Assembly (NCBI RefSeq): GCF_035492295.1
Contig: NZ_DATJJK010000176.1
Span: 1 to 8,845, forward strand
Direction: 5' to 3'
DNA length: 8,845 bases
From: Acidisoma sp035492295
GTDB lineage: Bacteria > Pseudomonadota > Alphaproteobacteria > Acetobacterales > Acetobacteraceae
In this document: in pieces, positions 1 to 6,010 of the stretch
Layout: each line of letters begins with the position of its first letter
How positions within the stretch are numbered: position 1 is the first letter of the stretch
Notes under the pieces: generated by a model
The model's input: only the letters and a program-made list of their open reading frames with translations
Told to the model about the DNA's origin: nothing
Databases searched by the model: none
Position numbers and translations under genes: made by a program

Positions 1-1418
1 ATGAAGTCGAGGGGACGATCATTGATGACAACGTAAGAGTCGGGTCGCATCTCGCTGACCCTCAACTTCTCATAGGGAATGATCGGCTTTGCCTCAGCAA
101 GCTCGTCGGTGTTCAGAATCCTGTCCTGAGCAAAAAAAGTCAGGAATTCCGCCGTATAAAAATCCGTATAGACTGTAGCGGACGGCCCAACGCGTTCAGC
201 GATATGCCGGATCATCTTCAAGGGCTGCGGCCTTAACTCCGTCAGCGGCAAAGCCACGCTCGCCAATATCACGGTCGTGACGGCCGTGGCCCAGAGACGG
301 CGGTGGGTGACGAACTGCGCTCCTCCTGTTCGTAAGAAGAGCATCGATATAAAGCCGCTGCACAGCAGGACGGACGGCAAGAGCAGTGGGTAGAGATAGC
401 GCTCGAAGACCAGCGGCAAGGGCTTGTACGCTGTCAGTGACGACGATGCCAGATCGAACGCGAGGAGTTGCAGAAGCAGCCAGACCCCAAGCATGACAAA
501 TCTACGATCTCGCCCAAGGCTTCCCCAGAAGGCGGCAATCAGGGCAAACGTGGGCAGCATACAGAATGCCATCAACTCCTCTTTCGGGCCACTGACGAGG
601 ATCCGCCGCAGAAGCGCGTGGACATAGCCGCCCGGCTTCCACCCGAAGTAAGGGGAGGATTGGTCGAAGAACCAAACGGCGTTCTGCTGATAGTTTTTCG
701 GCACAATGTGGAAGTGAAAGAGCCAGTCTCCCGTCGTGGCACGATAGAAGGCAGCCTCGGAGAACAAGAAAAGAAGAATAACCGCCGCAATGCAGGAGAG
801 TTTCCGAAATGGCGACTTCTGTGTAAGAACCAATATCAGCACAAATGGCGCGGCATAGACAACCGTCTCTTTGTTCAGCCAAGAGATGCCTAAACACATG
901 CCGGCAAGGGCGGCATAAGAGAGAGATCGGCGCGAGCCGTCCTTGACCGGATCCAAAATCAGGAGGGCGATTCCGAGGTTCGTCCAGAATGCCGCGACCG
1001 GATCGGGGAACAAAGTCGACGCCATCGCGACGTCTCGGGGCAGTATCGCGAGCAATCCGGCAGCTATCAGACCCGCGGTCGGGCCAAAGAGGGTCCGACC
1101 AAGAATATAGGCCAGGACACATCCGGCGATGCTGACGAGGAACGGAACGATGATCACCGAATCCTCGGACAATCCGAAGAGCTTGATAAAGAAGGCGGCC
1201 GGACCGTAGAAGCCGATCCGCAACGGGAAAATCAAAGCGCCATCGTAGCTGTTGAGAAGGAGCTTGCCATGCGCCAGATCATTGGCAAGTTCCGCATAGC
1301 AGTAGGGGTCCGATTCAACGAAGCCTTGAAAGAAAAACATCCTGAGAATGACGGCCAACAAGAGGATGCCGGCCAAAGCGAAAAGGTGGTGTTGCGCTGT
1401 GAACGTTCGCCCAATCAT
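1..1418 (-). CDS. GT39/ArnT-like integral membrane glycosyltransferase (3' end beyond window)
   Basis: The visible 472 codons read without interruption from an ATG at 1418 to the window edge, so the C-terminus is missing. Family knowledge: GT-C enzymes of the GT39/ArnT/PMT_2 type transfer a sugar from a polyprenyl-phosphate donor to an acceptor on the periplasmic face of the inner membrane. What is seen: a first helix at about residues 11-31, then a loop with the acidic motif E35-S-D37-P-Y where the family has its catalytic acidic residues. A second acidic loop motif is FPDP (D139). There are many hydrophobic helices (about 84-106, 111-126, 141-155, 165-180, 188-200, 206-222, 284-298, 306-322, 342-364, 376-391). 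A KPLP...ERYLYP stretch (332-343) lies before a late helix, and a soluble, probably periplasmic segment starts near 400. A GGAGG at about 1431-1435 lies 12 bases upstream of the ATG, slightly far; an in-frame TTG at 1430 is a weaker alternative. It is divergent from the hydrolase gene. Donor and acceptor are unknown. Confidence 0.85.
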   Translation of the reverse strand, partial: MIGRTFTAQHHLFALAGILLLAVILRMFFFQGFVESDPYCYAELANDLAHGKLLLNSYDGALIFPLRIGFYGPAAFFIKLFGLSEDSVIIVPFLVSIAGCVLAYILGRTLFGPTAGLIAAGLLAILPRDVAMASTLFPDPVAAFWTNLGIALLILDPVKDGSRRSLSYAALAGMCLGISWLNKETVVYAAPFVLILVLTQKSPFRKLSCIAAVILLFLFSEAAFYRATTGDWLFHFHIVPKNYQQNAVWFFDQSSPYFGWKPGGYVHALLRRILVSGPKEELMAFCMLPTFALIAAFWGSLGRDRRFVMLGVWLLLQLLAFDLASSSLTAYKPLPLVFERYLYPLLLPSVLLCSGFISMLFLRTGGAQFVTHRRLWATAVTTVILASVALPLTELRPQPLKMIRHIAERVGPSATVYTDFYTAEFLTFFAQDRILNTDELAEAKPIIPYEKLRVSEMRPDSYVVINDRPLDF

Positions 1419-1700
1419 CGTCGCATCCAACCTCCAGCGTCATCCTGTATGGCACTGACGCCTCCACGGCGCCTGTGCCGCTGACCTCGAGCACGCTCTC
1501 GCACTCGGCAACTTTGATGCAGTCTCGGTCAAATGCCTATCGTCCGTTGGGAGGCATCTGAGGCTACCTCTTTCATCTAAGTGGACGAGTGGGTCGCCGC
1601 GGTGTCAGCTTAGAGTCCCGCATTTAGGTTGAAGATCCAGACAGCTGCAGAACGGAAAGCGTGGAAGTCTCGACGTCAAGGCTCAACTGAGCAGGCCGTA
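1419..1700. promoter_or_regulatory. Divergent intergenic region
   Basis: This 282-bp gap separates the minus-strand GT39-like gene from the plus-strand hydrolase and must hold both promoters. I see no convincing gene in it. A weak sigma70-like pair for the plus strand is TTGATG at 1514-1519 and CTATCG at 1537-1542, spaced 17 bases. No good promoter match was found for the minus strand. A two-part hairpin lies at 1451-1479. The right end (1629-1700) would be coding if the hydrolase starts at the upstream TTG. Confidence 0.4.
1451..1479. repeat. Imperfect inverted repeat (potential hairpin) upstream of the GT39-like gene
   Basis: GGCAC (1451-1455) pairs with GTGCC (1475-1479). Inside it CGCC (1459-1462) pairs with GGCG (1468-1471), with a symmetrical 3x3 internal loop and a 5-base terminal loop. 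It ends 33 bases upstream of the ATG at 1418, so it could be a leader hairpin or an operator for that gene. There is no U-tract, so it is not a typical terminator. It could also be a chance GC-rich pairing. Confidence 0.3.
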
Positions 1701-2972
1701 ATGACTTATTTGGATAGCGCGTTCCGTATTCTTAGTCAGCCTCTCGGCGGGGTCCTGGCTATTGCGGTTGCCGTTGGCACCGTCATTCTAGTGCTCATCG
1801 CTGCCCTTATGATGCGCGATCTGGGCTATCGCCGGCTTGTCTGGATCGCTATCGGTGGTTGGGCCTTAAGCGCCGGCGTTGCGGCTCCTTACGTGCTGGC
1901 GGCGTCGCGCAGCGAGAGTGCCCTCGGGCCCTACGCAGTCCAGCAAGCCATTCTGGTGTTTCCTGCGCTCGCTTCAGACGGATATGCCGGCCCTATATCC
2001 GCGCAGATATGGTTTCCGGTGACACGGGATCCAGGACAGACTCCGGTATTGGAGACGTGTGCGCAACTGCAGTCTCAGTCTTTGAACAATGCCGGGAATC
2101 CACGGCGGCTCCTGCTCTATATGCCGCATTTCGGTGGCCAGAAAACGGACAACACGGCGCGACTTTCCTATCTGGCTTCATACGGCTACGTCGCCGTCGC
2201 TTTCGACGACATAGCGCAGGATGCCCCTCTACCTGGTGCCACGCGCCAAGACGAGGACGCGCGCCTTCGGATGTGGCACGTACAAACACAGGAGGATTTT
2301 GAGAAAACTGTGCGGCTGGATGACATTCGGGTTAGGCGCCAAGCGGAGAAAGCGCTTAGCGGACTTGATAGGCTCGCGGCCTGCGCCGCCGGGCATTTTG
2401 ACTCACCTTGGAGTAGGACGGTCGATTATACGCATGTTGGATTTTTGGGCTATTCGTTCGGCGGTTCGACAGCAGCGGAAGCGGCCGTCATGGATCGGCG
2501 GGTCGTCGCTGTAGTCAATTTAGACGGCAACCTCTTCGGCCAAGCATTGGCCGGGCGCCTTACCGTGCCGTATCTTTATATGATGAGCGACCGGCCACTT
2601 CCGACCATCAGTTCGATGATGTCGACAGATCCGAATGAACGATACGGATCCCGTATGGATGCACGGGATCGGACTGAGCAGGCAAGGCTCACAGCCCGGC
2701 ATGGGAGCGCAGGAATTGTCATCAAAGGCAGTGTCCATTCCAGTCTCAGCGATGCTGCTCTCGAGCCTCATGCGTCGAGACTGTGGATATTCAAAAACCC
2801 GATTGCCTTCTTCAATGCGACGAATCTCTGCACTCGCCAGTTTTTTGACATCCACCTAATGGGTCAGAATGAAACGTCAGTCGATCGGTTCCCGCCAGAG
2901 AGTCCGGTGGTTCGAACCTTCGAGGCAATGGGCATTACCCCGGACCAACACTTTGCTTTGCCTCCATCTTGA
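1701..2972 (+). CDS. Membrane-anchored PAF-acetylhydrolase-like alpha/beta hydrolase
   Basis: This is a serine esterase-like protein resembling the platelet-activating-factor acetylhydrolase / predicted dienelactone hydrolase group, which cleaves short or oxidised acyl esters. With the ATG at 1701 it is 423 residues. Two hydrophobic helices come first (about residues 16-38 and 46-68). The hydrolase domain follows: an MPHFGG oxyanion-type segment (141-146), the nucleophile elbow GYSFGG with Ser252, NLDG with Asp275 in the PAF-AH aspartate position, and GSVH with His346 followed by SSLSD. The triad looks complete. An in-frame TTG at 1629 would add 24 basic, hydrophilic residues. I prefer the ATG because the extension has no clear ribosome site, but the SD before 1701 (GCAGG) is also weak. 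Three cysteines (120, 228, 377) would suit a periplasmic location. The GT87 gene follows 193 bp downstream on the same strand. The true substrate is unknown; the fold assignment is firm. Confidence 0.85.
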   Translation: MTYLDSAFRILSQPLGGVLAIAVAVGTVILVLIAALMMRDLGYRRLVWIAIGGWALSAGVAAPYVLAASRSESALGPYAVQQAILVFPALASDGYAGPISAQIWFPVTRDPGQTPVLETCAQLQSQSLNNAGNPRRLLLYMPHFGGQKTDNTARLSYLASYGYVAVAFDDIAQDAPLPGATRQDEDARLRMWHVQTQEDFEKTVRLDDIRVRRQAEKALSGLDRLAACAAGHFDSPWSRTVDYTHVGFLGYSFGGSTAAEAAVMDRRVVAVVNLDGNLFGQALAGRLTVPYLYMMSDRPLPTISSMMSTDPNERYGSRMDARDRTEQARLTARHGSAGIVIKGSVHSSLSDAALEPHASRLWIFKNPIAFFNATNLCTRQFFDIHLMGQNETSVDRFPPESPVVRTFEAMGITPDQHFALPPS

Positions 2973-3165
2973 GATGCGAACGGGCCCGCGATGCATTTGA
3001 GCAAAGACCCGCAGCCCATTCGATGCGTGTCACCCACTGACCTCCCTTCCCGCCCAACCGTGCCGTTTATGCTAATGTTTGCCAATCGTATTGATGTGCT
3101 AGATATAAACTCCGTGATGGAATAAGAAGACAGAGGAACTTGCTGCGACCGCATTCAGTTTTCGT
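2973..3165 (+). promoter_or_regulatory. Intergenic gap with candidate promoter for the GT87 gene
   Basis: This 193-bp gap lies between two genes on the same strand. Its right half is clearly more AT-rich than its surroundings. A sigma70-like match is TTGCCA (3079-3084) with TATAAA (3104-3109), spaced 19 bases, or TAGATA (3100-3105), spaced 15. Neither spacing is ideal. A short CGGGCCCG palindrome just after the hydrolase stop is too small to call a terminator. The gap suggests that the GT87 gene can be transcribed on its own. Confidence 0.3.
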
Positions 3166-4692
3166 GTGGAAGAGTTTTCAATTTGGGGCGCTATCTCTAA
3201 CGAAGCCTCACTTTGCCATGCTCAATGCAACTCTGCGCTGCCAATTTCTGTGGGACCTTCTCCCGTGCACAACCTTGTTTCCACCGCCTACATGGTTATT
3301 GCGGTCTCGGGCGTCATAGCGATCCTCTGGCTGGCCCGGCGGCGCGCCCTGCCCGAAGGGCGATTTAGAGCGGGCACCGCGCTCTTCTGGGCCGTCGGGC
3401 CGCTGGCATTGGGCGTGATCATATTCGATCTGGTAAGCCTGAAAGTGAGTGCGCCCCCGGAAGCACTTTGGGATTTCCTCCGAGCCTACTATCCAGCGGG
3501 CCGGGCTGCGCTCCACCACGACGCAGCGGCGCTCAAGGCCCTTATTGGAGTCGGAGCGGAGGGCGGGTTCGTCAACATCCCGGCGGTGGCTTATTTGTTT
3601 GCCCCCTTCGGGTGGCTGCCTCCACCGATGGCCGCTACAGTTTTTACGATTATCGGCATCGGGATGACGATTGCCGCTTGGTTCATGCTGATCCGCCTGT
3701 TCCGGCTTGAACTTCGGGAGCGCTGGCTGCTGGCGCTCCTCTTCGCGGTCAACGGCCCCCTACTGAATGGAGTCAAGTTCGGCAATGTCAGCTATTTCCT
3801 GATCTTAGCCTTCACGACAGGGCTCGTGCTCATGCGGGCGCAGCGCTCGACAGCAGCGGGTATCGTGCTGGGCGCCGCCGCTGTCCTCAAACCTCCGCTG
3901 GCACTCTTCGGCTTATTCTTCCTCTTGCGGCGCGACTGGCGTGGCTTGGCCGGGTTCGCCGCCGTGGGCGTGGCGGCAGCCTCTCTTTCGCTGGTCCTAT
4001 TTGGTTGGGCGCTCAATTTCTACTGGTTTCAGACAACGGGCCTGCAATATAGCCACAACTGGCTCGGCGGCTTCAGCGTTCAATCCATCCCGGCATTTCT
4101 CGTCCGGCTGCATGAACCATCGGCGATCCTGCTTGACTGGTCGGCAAAAGCGCCACCCGCCGGTGAGAAGCTGCTGGCCCAGGCCATCACTGGCCTGATC
4201 TTTCTGATCGGGGCCTTTGCCTGTGTCGGGTTTCGCTCGCGCCACGGTGCGGCAAACGAGGCCAGTGCGGGCGAGCGGCAGGATCTGCAATATCTCCTCA
4301 CAATCTGTTTGTGCCTGGTGTGCAGCCCTTTGTCTTGGGCACATTACTATGCATGGCTGCTCGTTCCGGTGGCGTATTTCCTGGGGGCGCAGCAGAGTCT
4401 CGCCGTATCGACGGCTATCCGCGTCGTCGGCTGGGCGGCAATTATTCTGGTCACGCCGCTTGTGCTTTGGCCGCAGCCAAGCGCGTCCTCCGCCCCGATG
4501 ACGATCTTCCAGTCGCTCGCCGTCTCGCACTATTTGCTCGGTGGCCTGCTGTGGTTTGGCCTGATCGCCTGGTGGCTGATGCGGGCGGCCGGACATCTCC
4601 TGCAGGTCGGCCCGAGGGGCGCAGGCGGAGCGGTGAGGTCCGTGACTTCGACACGCTTCTCGGAAGTCTCGAAAGCCCCTCCGCCGCTGTGA
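3166..4692 (+). CDS. GT87 (DUF2029) polyprenyl-phosphate-sugar-dependent membrane glycosyltransferase
   Basis: Actinobacterial members of GT87/DUF2029 include polyprenol-phosphate-mannose-dependent mannosyltransferases; other members are mostly uncharacterised. From the GTG at 3166 the protein has 508 residues. Family marks in order: WDFLRAYYPAGRA (102-114, the DF..YY..G motif with the conserved Asp103 in the first loop), NIPAVAYLFAPFGWLP (137-152, the 'YPP..lL..P' block with I-P for P-P), FGNVSYF (205-211), LKPPLALFGLFFLLRRDW (241-258), GGFSVQSIPAFLVRL (301-315) and SPLSWAHYY (387-395). About ten hydrophobic helices are visible, ending with a basic, Pro-rich tail. The start is unsure. GTG 3166 has no clear SD and gives 42 non-membrane residues with two cysteines. 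Other in-frame candidates are GTG 3250, GTG 3265 and ATG 3292, the last directly before a helix. An in-frame stop at 3115-3117 limits any upstream extension. It ends 21 bp from the convergent esterase. Its sugar is not predictable. Confidence 0.85.
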   Translation: MEEFSIWGAISNEASLCHAQCNSALPISVGPSPVHNLVSTAYMVIAVSGVIAILWLARRRALPEGRFRAGTALFWAVGPLALGVIIFDLVSLKVSAPPEALWDFLRAYYPAGRAALHHDAAALKALIGVGAEGGFVNIPAVAYLFAPFGWLPPPMAATVFTIIGIGMTIAAWFMLIRLFRLELRERWLLALLFAVNGPLLNGVKFGNVSYFLILAFTTGLVLMRAQRSTAAGIVLGAAAVLKPPLALFGLFFLLRRDWRGLAGFAAVGVAAASLSLVLFGWALNFYWFQTTGLQYSHNWLGGFSVQSIPAFLVRLHEPSAILLDWSAKAPPAGEKLLAQAITGLIFLIGAFACVGFRSRHGAANEASAGERQDLQYLLTICLCLVCSPLSWAHYYAWLLVPVAYFLGAQQSLAVSTAIRVVGWAAIILVTPLVLWPQPSASSAPMTIFQSLAVSHYLLGGLLWFGLIAWWLMRAAGHLLQVGPRGAGGAVRSVTSTRFSEVSKAPPPL

Positions 4693-4703
4693 GACGGCCG
4701 AGG

Positions 4704-4715
4704 AGCGCGCGCGCT
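4704..4715. repeat. 12-bp perfect palindrome at the convergent gene junction
   Basis: AGCGCGCGCGCT is self-complementary and contains an alternating GC run. It fills most of the 21-bp gap between the stop codons of the GT87 gene and the esterase gene, and overlaps the esterase stop. No U-tract follows on either strand. It could help end transcription on both strands or simply be a low-complexity run. Confidence 0.35.
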
Positions 4716-5586
4716 AGGCCGGCGGGGGCCTTGCGCCATGCGCCGTTAGAAACCTCAGGATAGCGTCGATGATTCCCGGAGGGTGACCAGGCGGCAGAGC
4801 CAAAGCATCTTGGGTATCGCCATGCCCGAGAGACGGATAGTGGATCACTTCGGCCGTGCCACCTTTTTCATGCAGCTTGGCGGCGACGTCGTCACTGTTG
4901 GATGGTTCGGCGGCACGGTCGCTGTCACCGATGATCAACAGCATCGGGGGCGGAACGCCATCGATATGGTTGATGGGCTCGCTGTAGCCGGTCTGAGGAC
5001 CAAAGATGGCATGCTCCCTCGAACCGTCGAGCGGCAGCATGCTGTATACCCCTGAGAGACCGACCATGGCTGTTACATCATGCGGGGTCATCCCCACTCC
5101 ACCAAGCCATTGGGGTTCGACCAACAGGCTGAATACATTGTGGGCGCCAGACGAATGGCCCATGAGTATCAACTTGCCAGGGTCCCCGCCAAAGCTTGCC
5201 GCCTGGTCTCGCGCCCATCGCACGGCAGCGGCATTGTCCTCCAGGAACATCGGCCATCGCGCCTGGGGATAGATCCTGTAATCAGGTATGACGACCATGA
5301 AGCCGCGCCTTGCCAGCGCCGCGCCAACCCAGGCAAATTCCGCCTTCGAACCTGCCGCCCAGCCGCCGCCATAAATGTAGACGATCACGGGCCGCGGCTT
5401 GGCCGCCGCGCGCAGGACATAGACGTCGAGGCTGTGGCGCTCACCCGGCTCATAGGGCAGGCTGTGAGTGATCACGAGGTCGTCCATCGGCTCAGCGGCC
5501 TTGTTCCTGTCGATGTCGCTTTCACCATGCGCGCACATGAAGAAGAGGACGCTGCACAGAAGCCCCCGAACCGTCTGCGTGATCAC
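4714..5586 (-). CDS. Exported alpha/beta hydrolase (esterase/lipase, BD-FAE/carboxylesterase type)
   Basis: This 290-residue serine esterase starts at GTG 5586. AGGAG at 5596-5600 lies 9 bases upstream, which supports the start well. Residues 1-21 look like a Sec signal peptide: an Arg near the N-terminus, then a hydrophobic core LLCSVLFFMCA. Export is therefore likely. The hydrolase domain covers nearly all the rest. The oxyanion motif is YIYGGGW (70-76), with Tyr72 where the family usually has His of HGGG. The nucleophile elbow is GHSSG (143-147, Ser145), the acid is Asp221 or Asp223 in GDSD, and the histidine is His255 in SLGHGD. The triad looks complete. The group cleaves short-chain esters, including acetyl or feruloyl groups on sugars, and also covers kynurenine formamidase-like enzymes; the signal peptide favours an envelope ester substrate. 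It is transcribed towards the GT87 gene and divergently from the second GT39-like gene. The exact substrate is unknown. Confidence 0.88.
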   Translation of the reverse strand: MITQTVRGLLCSVLFFMCAHGESDIDRNKAAEPMDDLVITHSLPYEPGERHSLDVYVLRAAAKPRPVIVYIYGGGWAAGSKAEFAWVGAALARRGFMVVIPDYRIYPQARWPMFLEDNAAAVRWARDQAASFGGDPGKLILMGHSSGAHNVFSLLVEPQWLGGVGMTPHDVTAMVGLSGVYSMLPLDGSREHAIFGPQTGYSEPINHIDGVPPPMLLIIGDSDRAAEPSNSDDVAAKLHEKGGTAEVIHYPSLGHGDTQDALALPPGHPPGIIDAILRFLTAHGARPPPA

Positions 5587-6010
5587 CGATTGTCTCTCCT
5601 CGCTGCCGCCCTTCGCCTGCGTGACTTCTGCAACGTCTACCCTTCGCAGCCGGTTTCATTCTGTGTGGGCTAGTATTTCCATGGTGAAAAGGGGAACCCA
5701 CGACCGTCGGTCACTGAGCGTAATGGAGAATGCAATGCCGAAGCCTCAGGAAAGCAAGACTCGCAGATGATCAGCCTGAGGACCGCATTTCGCCACCTCA
5801 GCCAGGGGACATTATAGCCGACTGTATGGACAAGGGCTGCGCGCGCGCCCTGGCAAGGCTCGTTACCAATACGGATGATCTCATGTCACCCGATCGACTA
5901 GATGTTGATGACTTGCTGTAGGATGAGAAGCTTGTGATATCTTCTCTACAAGAAGGCGCAGTCAAGCCCACAGGCCGATGTCATCGTTATTACATGTCCG
6001 GAGTTGGAAG
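5587..6010. promoter_or_regulatory. 424-bp divergent intergenic region without a convincing gene
   Basis: This gap lies between the divergent esterase and GT39-like genes. I examined all frames. The longest ATG frame in the middle (5730-5921, 63 codons) has its GGAG only 2 bases before the ATG, a hydrophilic product and no recognisable motif, so I do not call it. An 11-codon frame at 5735-5770 has GGAG at 5724-5727, 7 bases upstream, but nothing shows it is used. A weak inverted repeat, CCTCAGG (5744-5750) with CCTGAGG (5775-5781), has a 24-base loop. A possible plus-strand promoter is TTGCTG (5913-5918) with TGATAT (5935-5940), spaced 16 bases. The region is large enough to carry a small RNA or regulator sites, but none can be identified by eye. 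Confidence 0.4.
5925..5955 (+). repeat. Overlapping short inverted repeats upstream of the second GT39-like gene
   Basis: GAGAAG (5925-5930) pairs with CTTCTC (5941-5946) across a 10-base loop. CTTCT (5941-5945) can instead pair with AGAAG (5951-5955) across 5 bases, so the middle arm has two competing partners. CTTGT (5931-5935) and ACAAG (5948-5952) form another pair across the same site. It lies 55-86 bases before the likely ATG at 6011 and overlaps the candidate -10. It could be an operator or a switching leader; the short stems make chance plausible. Confidence 0.3.

Noticed and set aside
515..530. Possible frameshift in the left glycosyltransferase near a run of four C
   Set aside because: Careful re-reading of TTCTGGGGAAGCC on the minus strand shows the frame is continuous; the gene reads through to the window edge.
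502..1122. 206-codon open frame on the minus strand inside the left glycosyltransferase
   Set aside because: Same strand but a different frame from the GT39-like gene. The product is Arg/Cys-rich with no helices or motifs, while the other frame gives a coherent membrane enzyme.
2909..2918. GGTTCGAACC, which looks like a tRNA T-arm
   Set aside because: It lies inside the hydrolase reading frame (PVVRTFE). No acceptor stem, D-arm or anticodon arm can be built around it.
3997..4596. 199-codon open frame antisense to the GT87 gene
   Set aside because: Highly charged, without motifs, and lying opposite a well-supported GT87 gene: a GC-rich shadow.
4311..4763. 150-codon plus-strand frame running over the end of the GT87 gene and into the esterase
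   Set aside because: Arg/Ala-rich product without motifs, overlapping two well-supported genes.
5080..5673. 197-codon plus-strand frame opposite the esterase
   Set aside because: Antisense to a gene with signal peptide, oxyanion motif and full catalytic triad; the product has no recognisable features.
5730..5921. 63-codon frame in the divergent gap
   Set aside because: The SD is too close to its ATG, the product has no motif and composition is unremarkable. Kept only as a remark in the intergenic entry.
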